8,553 nt of DNA from Betaproteobacteria bacterium (lineage in GTDB: Bacteria > Pseudomonadota > Gammaproteobacteria > Burkholderiales > Burkholderiaceae_C): assembly GCA_009923345.1 (NCBI GenBank), contig RFTR01000078.1:1-8553 (forward strand), written 5' to 3'. This document shows, in pieces, positions 1-6,630 of the stretch. The notes below the pieces were generated by a model. It ran no database searches, was not told the origin of the DNA, and saw only the letters and a list, made by a program, of their open reading frames with translations. A program made the translations under genes and the position numbers. Within the stretch, counting starts at the first letter, position 1. The number at the start of each line of letters is the position of its first letter.

Positions 1-200
1 CTCCAGCCCGTGATTTCATCTAGAGTGCGAAAACACCCTTCACACCAGCCCGTTTTTTCAGACATGCGGCAAACCGAAATGCAAGGCGAACTAAGTAACT
101 CGTCATCTTCCGATTTCAAAACACGTTCAGCCTGCTTTAACAAACGCAGCTCGACCGCAGAGAGTTGCGGTGGGCTTGGACTAAACAAGGTCTTCAACAT
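1..200 (-). CDS. DUF1289 domain-containing protein, 5' part only (runs off the left edge)
   Basis: The reading frame opens at the ATG at 200-198 and stays open for 66 codons to the window edge, so the C-terminus is missing. After a charged leader of about 38 residues come P39-C40-I-S-V-C44, then C53-E-G-C56, then F-R-T-L-D-E-I and W66. This four-cysteine pattern followed by a Cx(R)TxxEIxxW stretch is the hallmark of the DUF1289 family. These are small proteins of unknown function; the paired cysteines suggest metal or Fe-S binding, but that is inference. An in-frame TAA lies 21 bases upstream and no other ATG intervenes, which fixes the start, although no clear Shine-Dalgarno sequence is seen. 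The gene begins 28 bases after the HMG-CoA lyase stop, so it is probably the last or a late member of the same transcription unit. Confidence 0.8.
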   Translation of the reverse strand, partial: MLKTLFSPSPPQLSAVELRLLKQAERVLKSEDDELLSSPCISVCRMSEKTGWCEGCFRTLDEITGW

Positions 201-228
201 GGCGCGGATTGTGCGGCAAACTTACTTT

Positions 229-1084
229 TTATCCAGCACGCTTGTTTATTACTGCGCGCGCGACCAAGGAATTAGGTTGGCGACCTAAGGCTTGGCTAAT
301 AAAGACACCCGCATCGATCAACGCATCTAGATCGATACCGGTATCAATGCCCATACCCTGCATCATGTACACCACATCTTCTGTTGCTACGTTCCCTGTG
401 GCGCCTTTGGCATAAGGACAACCACCCAATCCAGCAATAGAAGACTGGAAATTCCACACACCCATTTCTAATGACGCCAAGGTATTCGCAAGCGCTTGTC
501 CGTAGGTGTCGTGGAAATGGCCAGAGACATCATTGAGCGCGTAATGTTTAAGCGTGGCTTCCATGGCGGCTTGTACTTTGCGTGGCGTACCGACGCCTAT
601 GGTGTCTGCCACATCGACGCGTTGTATGCCAATGCTTTTCATCAGGCCCGCCAAGTAAGCCACCCGTTCGGGGGCGACATCGCCCTCGTAGGGACAACCC
701 ACCGTACAACTCATCGCACCGCGCACTGCGATGCCAGCATCACGCGCGGCTTTGACGACAGGTGCAAAACGCTCGATGCTCTCAGCGATAGAGCAGTTGA
801 TGTTTTTTTGGCTGAAGGCTTCACTGGCTGCGCCAAACACCACCACCTCATCGGGCTTGGATAACAGCGCAGACTCAAAGCCTTTCATATTCGGTGTGAG
901 CACCGAATAACGAACGCCCTCACTACGCGAGATTCCAGACATTACCTCTGCGTTGTCTGCCATTTGAGGCACCCATTTGGGCGAAACAAAACTGGTGACC
1001 TCGATTTCGCTGCTTTTCATTTTGTAAGCCATCGCGCGGGCCCACATCAATCAATTTAACGCGTCGTGGAAGATTCAATAGCAT
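229..1084 (-). pseudogene. mvaB: Hydroxymethylglutaryl-CoA lyase, broken by an early frameshifting deletion
   Basis: HMG-CoA lyase cleaves HMG-CoA to acetyl-CoA and acetoacetate, the last specific step of leucine breakdown. The true start is the ATG at 1084-1082, three bases after the liuD stop. It encodes MLLNLPRRVKLI followed by the family motif VGPRDGLQNE at residues 14-23, whose Arg-Asp pair is catalytic and metal-binding. After codon 25 (near 1009) this frame leaves the family and stops at TAG 925-923, giving a 53-residue peptide. The rest of the enzyme continues in another frame from 1008 (EIEVTSFVSPKWVPQ) to TAA 231-229. It includes the GHFHDTYG metal site and the signature GLGGCPYAKGATGN, with the catalytic Cys codon at 420-418. 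Compared with relatives about 20 codons are missing at the junction; the net loss is 3n+2 bases. Restoring about 59 bases would give roughly 304 residues, a normal length. The in-frame ATG at 1050 lies within the N-terminal motif region and gives a protein without DGLQ, so it is unlikely to be the real start. Family identity is certain; real mutation versus assembly error cannot be decided here. Confidence 0.9.
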
Positions 1085-1087
1085 GTC

Positions 1088-3121
1088 TTAGACTTTCAAT
1101 TTCAATAACTCAGCGCCTTCGTTGACTTGGTCGCCTGGCGCATACAACAACTCCAATACTTCGCCGTCAGAAGGTGCCGCCATGGTGTGCTCCATCTTCA
1201 TAGCCTCCATGACAGCAAGTGCTTGACCAGCTTTGACCCTGTCGCCCGCTTTGACAGCAAACGACACGACCTTGCCTGGCATAGGCGCGGTTAATCGTCC
1301 ACCTACTTCTTGCACAGCCGCGGCATGCGCCAAGATGTCCACAACCGTGATCTGCGTCGCACCTTGTGGCGCAAAAACGTGCGCCACGTCATAGGGACCT
1401 AAGCGCTGCATAAAGACTTGCACACGTGCATGGTGATGGGCGTATGCAATGTGTAAACCATCTCCATCCACTCGCCATATCAGTGGCGCAGAGACATCTC
1501 CCACCAGCAAAAGCAAACCATCTTGTCCGCCATATGTCAACACTGCTGTATGTGGTTGGTCATGGAACACCACATCAAAGCGGCGCGTAGCAACACCGTA
1601 AGCGCGCCATCCATCTCTCTGGCTGAATGGGTCATGGCCCTGCAATGCAGTTTCTTGTTGCAAGGTGTACGCCACCACTGCTGCAATTGTCAAAGGTAAA
1701 CCTAAGGGCTCTTGTGCGAACAAGCGCTTTTCTTCTCGCGTAATTAAGGCTGTATCGAGTTTGGCAGTTTTAAAGGAATCTGTTTTTAAAACATGCCGCA
1801 AAAACTGCATATTGGTGGTTAAGCCCACGATACGGGTTTGCGCCAAAGCGGCATCGAGGTAAGCCAAGGCCTGATCTCGTGTCTCCCCATGCACGATGAG
1901 TTTGGCCACCATCGAGTCGTAGAACGGGCTGATACTGTCGCCTTCACGCACACCATCGTCAATGCGAACCGCACCACTCTTGTTGTCATGCGTCGCCACT
2001 TCGAAGCTGGTGCAACTGGGCTTGCGATACACCTGCAAAACACCTGTTGCCGGTAAGAAATTGTTGTCAGGGTTTTCAGCGCATATCCGCGCTTCAATGG
2101 CATGTCCTTGCATACGCAATTGGTCTTGTTGCAAAGGCAATGGCTCGCCACTGGCAACTCTTAACTGCCATTCGACCAAATCCAATCCTGTGATCGCTTC
2201 TGTCACGGGGTGCTCGACTTGCAGACGCGTATTCATTTCCATGAAATAAAACTTCATAGACTCAGGCTTGTCATAAGCCGCTTGTTCGACGATAAATTCC
2301 ACGGTGCCCGCCCCCACATAGTTCACAGCTTTGGCAGCAGCGACTGCGGCTTCACCCATTTGCTTGCGCAGCGCGGCAGTCATGCCAGGCGCAGGCGCTT
2401 CTTCGAGCACTTTTTGATGGCGACGTTGCACCGAGCAATCGCGCTCGAACAAATACACGCAATTGCCTTGTGTATCTGCAAAAACTTGAATCTCAATATG
2501 GCGCGGACGCTGCACATATTTTTCGACCAAAACTGCGTCATTACCAAAACTGTTGATCGCTTCGCGCTGACAACTCGCCAAGGCGTCAGCAAAGTCTGCA
2601 GATTTTTCAACGATGCGCATGCCCTTGCCACCGCCGCCCGCACTGGCTTTGATCAGAACGGGGTAACCCATCGCATCGGCTTCGCGCTGCAACAGTTGTG
2701 GGTTTTGGTCAGCGCCGTGGTAGCCCGGCACCAAGGGTACGCCTGCTTGTTGCATGCGTTGTTTGGATTCTGCTTTCAAGCCCATGGCTTGAATAGCCGA
2801 TGCAGGTGGGCCAATAAACACCAAACCCTTTGCAGCACAGGCTTTGGCGAAGTCTTCGTTCTCACTTAAAAAGCCATAGCCGGGATGCACCGCCTGTGCG
2901 CCTGTATCAATGGCGGCTTGCAAGATGCGCTCCCACTGCAAGTAACTGTCTTTAGGCGCACTGCCGCCCACATGCACGGCTTGGTCACACACTTGCACAT
3001 GTTTGCTGTTTGCGTCTGCATCGGAATACACCGCAACCGTTTGAATGCCCATGCGCTTGGAGGTGGCAGCAACACGGCATGCAATTTCACCGCGGTTGGC
3101 TATCAAGATTTTGTGGAACAT
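1088..3121 (-). CDS. liuD: 3-Methylcrotonyl-CoA carboxylase, biotin-containing alpha subunit
   Basis: This 677-residue subunit carries biotin carboxylase and biotin carrier functions. It carboxylates its own biotin with ATP and bicarbonate, and LiuB then transfers the CO2 to 3-methylcrotonyl-CoA in the cytoplasm. The biotin carboxylase N-domain begins KILIANRGEIACR. The ATP-grasp glycine loop AGGGGKGM lies at 161-168, the substrate/metal stretch EMNTRLQVEHPVTE at 295-308, and the GHAIEAR arginine at 345. A less conserved middle region (about 450-600) links to the biotinyl domain, where AMKM places the biotinylated lysine at 642. Length and all motifs are intact, and the protein ends normally at TAA. 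The start lies 10 bases after the liuC stop with a TAAGGT ribosome-binding sequence overlapping that stop. Propionyl-CoA and geranyl-CoA carboxylase alpha subunits share this architecture; the LiuB-like partner and the liu neighbours favour methylcrotonyl-CoA. Confidence 0.95.
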   Translation of the reverse strand: MFHKILIANRGEIACRVAATSKRMGIQTVAVYSDADANSKHVQVCDQAVHVGGSAPKDSYLQWERILQAAIDTGAQAVHPGYGFLSENEDFAKACAAKGLVFIGPPASAIQAMGLKAESKQRMQQAGVPLVPGYHGADQNPQLLQREADAMGYPVLIKASAGGGGKGMRIVEKSADFADALASCQREAINSFGNDAVLVEKYVQRPRHIEIQVFADTQGNCVYLFERDCSVQRRHQKVLEEAPAPGMTAALRKQMGEAAVAAAKAVNYVGAGTVEFIVEQAAYDKPESMKFYFMEMNTRLQVEHPVTEAITGLDLVEWQLRVASGEPLPLQQDQLRMQGHAIEARICAENPDNNFLPATGVLQVYRKPSCTSFEVATHDNKSGAVRIDDGVREGDSISPFYDSMVAKLIVHGETRDQALAYLDAALAQTRIVGLTTNMQFLRHVLKTDSFKTAKLDTALITREEKRLFAQEPLGLPLTIAAVVAYTLQQETALQGHDPFSQRDGWRAYGVATRRFDVVFHDQPHTAVLTYGGQDGLLLLVGDVSAPLIWRVDGDGLHIAYAHHHARVQVFMQRLGPYDVAHVFAPQGATQITVVDILAHAAAVQEVGGRLTAPMPGKVVSFAVKAGDRVKAGQALAVMEAMKMEHTMAAPSDGEVLELLYAPGDQVNEGAELLKLKV

Positions 3122-3131
3122 AGTGACTACC

Positions 3132-3786
3132 TTAGACCAACCAATTCGGCGGGCGTTTGTTCAAGAACGATTGCAGGCCTTCTTTGCCTTCAGCACTCGC
3201 ACGGATGTCTGCAATGCGTTTGGCGGTTTCATCGCGCAATGTGTTTGTATTGGGAACGTTGGCCACATCGCGCACCAACTGCTTACATAAGCGAACCGCT
3301 TGGGGGCCATTGGCCATCAATTGGCTCACGTGCTGAGCAACAACCGCATCTAGTTTTTCTGCAGTACAGACTTCGTGCACCATGCCCATCGCAAAAGCTT
3401 GCTGCGCACTGAAGCGTTCTGCACTTACAAAATACCTGCGCGAAGCTTGTACGCCCATCGCACGCACCACATAAGGACTGATGGTCGCAGGCATCAATCC
3501 AAGCCGCGCTTCCGACAAACTGTTGCGCGTCAGCTCGGTTTTGGTCCCAGCTATAGCCCGACATGGCTTGCATCCAGTTCAAATCTGCTCCCGCACAAAA
3601 AGCTTTGCCGTGCGCAGCCAAAACCACGACGCGTAATTGGTCATTGCGCGCGATGTCTTGGAACACTTTTGTGAGTTCTGCGATCACCGTCTCGTTGAAG
3701 GCATTACGCACATCAGGGCGGTTCAGCCACACCTCGATGGAATAAGGGTTGGGACGACGAAGTTCAAGCGTGGTGGGGTTTTGCAT
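3132..3786 (-). pseudogene. liuC: Methylglutaconyl-CoA hydratase (enoyl-CoA hydratase family), broken by an internal deletion and frameshift
   Basis: LiuC hydrates 3-methylglutaconyl-CoA to HMG-CoA. The first frame, from ATG 3786, gives a crotonase N-terminus (WLNRPDVRNAFN at about 20-31, the CoA/oxyanion segment AFCAGADLNWM at 62-72) up to ADAQQ at about residue 89. It then turns to unrelated sequence and stops at TAA 3285-3283 after 167 residues. The remainder of the family sequence resumes in a different frame at about 3518 with LSEARLGLMPATISPY, whose Glu aligns with the family's catalytic glutamate (rat hydratase Glu164). It runs to a normal C-terminal IRASAEGKEGLQSFL and TAA 3134-3132. 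Missing between the halves are about 45 residues, including the second oxyanion-hole glycine segment (AGGxG type) and the following helix. The net loss is 3n+2 bases, roughly 134. Adding them back restores about 262 residues, the usual length. Because a structural core is gone, no recoding event could make an active enzyme. Confidence 0.9.
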
Positions 3787-3798
3787 ATCAGTAACTCT

Positions 3799-4944
3799 TC
3801 AGTAACGTTTTGCCACTTCTTCCAACATTACTTCAGTCGCGCCGCCACCGATGGCGAGCACACGTGCATCACGCCACAAACGTTCAATAGGGGCTTCACG
3901 CATATAGCCCATGCCGCCCCAAAATTGCTGGCAACCACCGACGACTTCGTTGACCAACTCCCCGCTCAAGGCTTTGAGCATCGAGACTTCTTGCACGATG
4001 TCATGGCCTTGCGTGACAGACCATGCGCAGTGGTACATGAACTGGCGCAGCGCACGCGTTTTGGCGTCCAACATCGATAGTTTTTGACGAATGTGCTGCA
4101 TCTCCCACAGCGACTTACCAAAGGCTTGGCGTTGGCGCACATAGTCCAGGGTGAGTTGTAGCGCGCGCTGGCAATGTCCGACGGCCATGGCGCCTAAGGC
4201 AATGCGTTCGGTCTGGAAATTTTTCATCACCGAATAAAAGCCTTTGTCTACTTCGCCCAACAAAGCTTCTGGGCCTAGGCGCACGTTGTCTAATACCAAC
4301 TCGGCTGTATCGGAACTCAACCAACCTGTTTTGTCTAAAGAACGGCCGACGCTGAAACCTGGCGTTCCTTTTTCCACAATGAATATCGACATTTGGTGGC
4401 GGCCTGCACCGGTTTTGGCGGCGATGAAATACAAGTTGGCATTCACACCGTTGGTGATAAAAATTTTGCTGCCATTGAGCACCCATCCGTCACCCTCGCG
4501 TTTGGCTGTGGTGCGAATGCCTGCAACGTCAGAACCAGCACCTGGCTCAGTAATGCCGACAGCAGTTATCGTTTTGCCAGCAATCACGTCGGGCAAATAC
4601 TTAGCTTTTTGCGCTGCAGTGCCTGCATGGTGCAAATGGGGACTCGCCATATCGGTATGGACCAACACGGTGATGATGAAGCCCGCAAAGGTAGATTGCG
4701 AAAGTGCCTCTGCAAACACCAAATTAGTCAATGCATCGGCTTCTGCGCCACCGTATTCGCTCTCGTACATCAAACCAAAAAAGCCTGCGTCGCCCATACG
4801 CTTTAAAACATCGCGCGGCACGCTGCCCGCATGCTCCCACGCCATCGCATGGGGCTCGACTTCACGGTCGATAAAGCGCTGTACTTGGTCGCGCAGGGTT
4901 TGGTGTTCGGGGAGGTGGTAGATGTGGTTCATGGTGCTGTTCAT
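3799..4944 (-). CDS. Acyl-CoA dehydrogenase, AtuD/LCAD-like branch
   Basis: This is a 381-residue FAD flavoenzyme that introduces an alpha-beta double bond into an acyl-CoA and passes electrons to ETF. The FAD-binding segment VGITEPGAGSDVAG is at 129-142, KIFITNG at 160-166, the arginine-bearing RQRQAFGKSL at about 270-279, and WGGMGYM with RDARVLAIGGGATEVM near the C-terminus. The usual MCAD catalytic Glu position in the final loop reads IGGGATE, while the helix-G site reads QTERIAL (Glu247). A base in helix G is known for isovaleryl-CoA and long-chain dehydrogenases. However, the YGAHSNL and IGAGTSEIRR stretches of classical LiuA are absent, and the protein resembles citronellyl-CoA dehydrogenase AtuD and long-chain types more. 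The substrate is therefore uncertain: a branched or medium/long acyl-CoA, with isovaleryl-CoA still possible. ATG 4944 is used as start; ATG 4932 (Met5) is an alternative, and neither has a convincing Shine-Dalgarno sequence. Confidence 0.88.
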   Translation of the reverse strand: MNSTMNHIYHLPEHQTLRDQVQRFIDREVEPHAMAWEHAGSVPRDVLKRMGDAGFFGLMYESEYGGAEADALTNLVFAEALSQSTFAGFIITVLVHTDMASPHLHHAGTAAQKAKYLPDVIAGKTITAVGITEPGAGSDVAGIRTTAKREGDGWVLNGSKIFITNGVNANLYFIAAKTGAGRHQMSIFIVEKGTPGFSVGRSLDKTGWLSSDTAELVLDNVRLGPEALLGEVDKGFYSVMKNFQTERIALGAMAVGHCQRALQLTLDYVRQRQAFGKSLWEMQHIRQKLSMLDAKTRALRQFMYHCAWSVTQGHDIVQEVSMLKALSGELVNEVVGGCQQFWGGMGYMREAPIERLWRDARVLAIGGGATEVMLEEVAKRY

Positions 4945-5011
4945 GTCATCAGAAAATTAGTGGATAGGTGTGTGGTGTATGCGGAGAAAACCTGAAACGA
5001 CCGCTCAAGGC
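4945..5011 (-). other. Longest internal intergenic gap (67 bases) between liuB and the acyl-CoA dehydrogenase
   Basis: This is the only internal gap longer than 30 bases. I see no GC-rich hairpin followed by a T run in the direction of transcription, so it is not an obvious terminator. No convincing sigma-70 promoter or strong ribosome-binding sequence is apparent before the ATG at 4944. A weak internal promoter or an mRNA processing site remains possible. Confidence 0.4.
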
Positions 5012-6619
5012 TTACATGCGGAAAACACCAAAACGTGTGTCTTCAATAGGTGCATTCAAAGCGGCGGATAGTCCGAGCGCCAAAACACGGCGTGTGTCTG
5101 CTGGATCAATCACGCCGTCATCCCACAAGCGGGCGCTGGCGTAATACGGGTGCGACTGATGGGCAAACTGGTCGAGCAAGGGTTGTTTGAACTTAGCTTC
5201 TTCTTCTTTGCTCCAAGTGCCGCCTTTGGCTTCAATACCATCGCGGCGCACAGTTGCCAACACGCTGGCGGCTTGCTCGCCACCCATCACACAAATGCGC
5301 GCGTTGGGCCACATCCATAAAAAGCGCGGGTTGAAAGCGCGGCCACACATGCCGTAGTTCCCTGCGCCGTAACTGCCCCCAATAATGACGGTGAATTTAG
5401 GCACCTGCGCCGTTGCCACCGCAGTCACCATCTTGGCGCCATGGCGCGCAATGCCTTCGTTTTCGTATTTGCGACCGACCATAAAGCCGGTGATGTTTTG
5501 TAAAAACACCAACGGGATTTTGCGTTGGCAACACAACTCAATAAAGTGCGCGCCCTTTTGCGCAGATTCGCTGAACAACACACCGTTATTCGCAACGATG
5601 CCAACGGGCATGCCCTCGATATGCGCAAACCCGCAAACCAAAGTAGCGCCAAAGCGCGGCTTGAACTCATGCATCTCGGAACCATCCACAATGCGGGCAA
5701 TGATGTCGCGCACGTCATACGGCTTGCGTGTGTCTGCTGGTATCACGCTGTAAATTTCTTTCGCGTCATACAAGGGTGGCCGAGGTGCGGCCAGCGCAGT
5801 GTGTATTTCTTTTTTGCGGTTGAGGCGCGCGACCGCTTCACGCGCCAGCGCAATCGCATGTGCATCGTTGTCAGCCAAATGGTCGGCCACGCCAGATAAA
5901 CGGGTGTGCACATCACCACCGCCTAAGTCTTCGGCAGACACGATTTCACCAATCGCAGCTTTCACCAAGGGGGGACCACCTAAGAAAATAGTCCCTTGGT
6001 TTTTCACGATGATGGTCTCGTCGCTCATCGCGGGCACATAGGCGCCGCCAGCCGTGCAACTGCCCATCACCACCGCAATTTGCGACAGGCCTTGCGCGCT
6101 CATATTGGCTTGGTTGTAAAAGATGCGCCCAAAGTGGTCGCGGTCTGGAAACACATCGTCTTGGTTGGGTAGGTTGGCTCCACCTGAGTCCACCAAATAA
6201 ATACATGGCAAATGATTTTGTTGCGCGATTTCTTGCGCACGCACATGCTTTTTGACGGTCATCGGATAGTAGGTGCCGCCTTTAACAGTCGCGTCGTTAC
6301 ACACGATGAGACAGTCGACACCACTCACACGGCCAATACCTGTGATCACACCAGCGCCAGGCGCATCGCCGTTGTACATGGCGTATGCCGCCAAAGGGCT
6401 GAGTTCTAAAAATGGCGTTCCAGGATCCAACAACATTTGCACACGGTCACGCGGCAGCAATTTGCCTCGACCTACATGTTTAGCACGCGCGGCCTCACCA
6501 CCGCCATTGGCAACGCTTTGAATTTGCAAACGCAAATCGTCGACTGCCGCTTGCATAGCGGCAGCATTAGTTGCCGCCTCAGCGCTGCGCGCCTGCACCT
6601 GTGTGTGAATCAATGACAT
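5012..6619 (-). CDS. liuB: 3-Methylcrotonyl-CoA carboxylase, carboxyltransferase beta subunit
   Basis: This 535-residue carboxyltransferase moves CO2 from the biotin on LiuD to C4 of 3-methylcrotonyl-CoA, giving 3-methylglutaconyl-CoA. It is a two-lobed crotonase-fold acyl-CoA carboxylase beta subunit. The N-lobe holds ARGKLLPRDR-like sequence around 49-59, NDATVKGGTYYP at 108-119, YLVDSGGANLP at 141-151 and GSCTAGGAYVPAMSDE at 186-201. The C-lobe contains FLQNITGFMVG, GGSYGAGNYGMCGRAF and WPNARICVMGGEQA. The ending ARLWDDGVIDPADTR...FGVFRM matches the LiuB family closely in sequence and length, which favours methylcrotonyl-CoA over propionyl- or geranyl-CoA as substrate. The gene starts 8 bases after the thiolase stop, and that stop is part of the TAAGGA ribosome-binding sequence five bases before the ATG, which suggests coupled translation. 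No defect is seen. Confidence 0.96.
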   Translation of the reverse strand: MSLIHTQVQARSAEAATNAAAMQAAVDDLRLQIQSVANGGGEAARAKHVGRGKLLPRDRVQMLLDPGTPFLELSPLAAYAMYNGDAPGAGVITGIGRVSGVDCLIVCNDATVKGGTYYPMTVKKHVRAQEIAQQNHLPCIYLVDSGGANLPNQDDVFPDRDHFGRIFYNQANMSAQGLSQIAVVMGSCTAGGAYVPAMSDETIIVKNQGTIFLGGPPLVKAAIGEIVSAEDLGGGDVHTRLSGVADHLADNDAHAIALAREAVARLNRKKEIHTALAAPRPPLYDAKEIYSVIPADTRKPYDVRDIIARIVDGSEMHEFKPRFGATLVCGFAHIEGMPVGIVANNGVLFSESAQKGAHFIELCCQRKIPLVFLQNITGFMVGRKYENEGIARHGAKMVTAVATAQVPKFTVIIGGSYGAGNYGMCGRAFNPRFLWMWPNARICVMGGEQAASVLATVRRDGIEAKGGTWSKEEEAKFKQPLLDQFAHQSHPYYASARLWDDGVIDPADTRRVLALGLSAALNAPIEDTRFGVFRM

Positions 6620-6624
6620 GCGAA

Positions 6625-6630
6625 TCCTTA
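6625..6630 (-). promoter_or_regulatory. Ribosome-binding site of liuB overlapping the thiolase stop codon
   Basis: TAAGGA contains both the TAA stop of the thiolase gene and the Shine-Dalgarno core for liuB, with a five-base spacer (TTCGC) to the ATG at 6619. The arrangement supports the chosen liuB start and implies that ribosomes ending the thiolase gene can re-initiate on liuB. Confidence 0.75.

Noticed and set aside
229..1050. HMG-CoA lyase as an intact 273-residue protein starting at ATG 1050
   Set aside because: Its first dozen residues match nothing in the family, while the correct N-terminus with the DGLQ motif is readable in another frame from ATG 1084.
2210..2869. A 219-codon open frame on the plus strand
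   Set aside because: It is exactly antisense to the conserved biotin carboxylase domain of liuD, its translation is rich in His, Cys and Phe with no recognisable domain, and it arises from the codon bias of the real gene.
3283..3518. Programmed ribosomal frameshifting joining the two liuC halves
   Set aside because: The halves overlap in frame only by the deletion geometry. About 45 structurally essential residues are absent, so shifting frames would not restore an enzyme, and no slippery heptamer with a downstream structure was recognised.
4244..4921. A 225-codon open frame on the plus strand
   Set aside because: It mirrors the acyl-CoA dehydrogenase, whose translation matches its family from end to end; the plus-strand product looks like no known protein and is a shadow.
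4945..5011. A transcription terminator between liuB and the dehydrogenase
   Set aside because: The only complementary bases (GCGG/CCGC) are short, separated by about 16 bases and not followed by a T run.
1088..6619. A geranyl-CoA carboxylase (Atu) cluster for terpene breakdown
   Set aside because: The beta subunit follows LiuB over its full length and the neighbours include liuC and HMG-CoA lyase; only the acyl-CoA dehydrogenase looks Atu-like.
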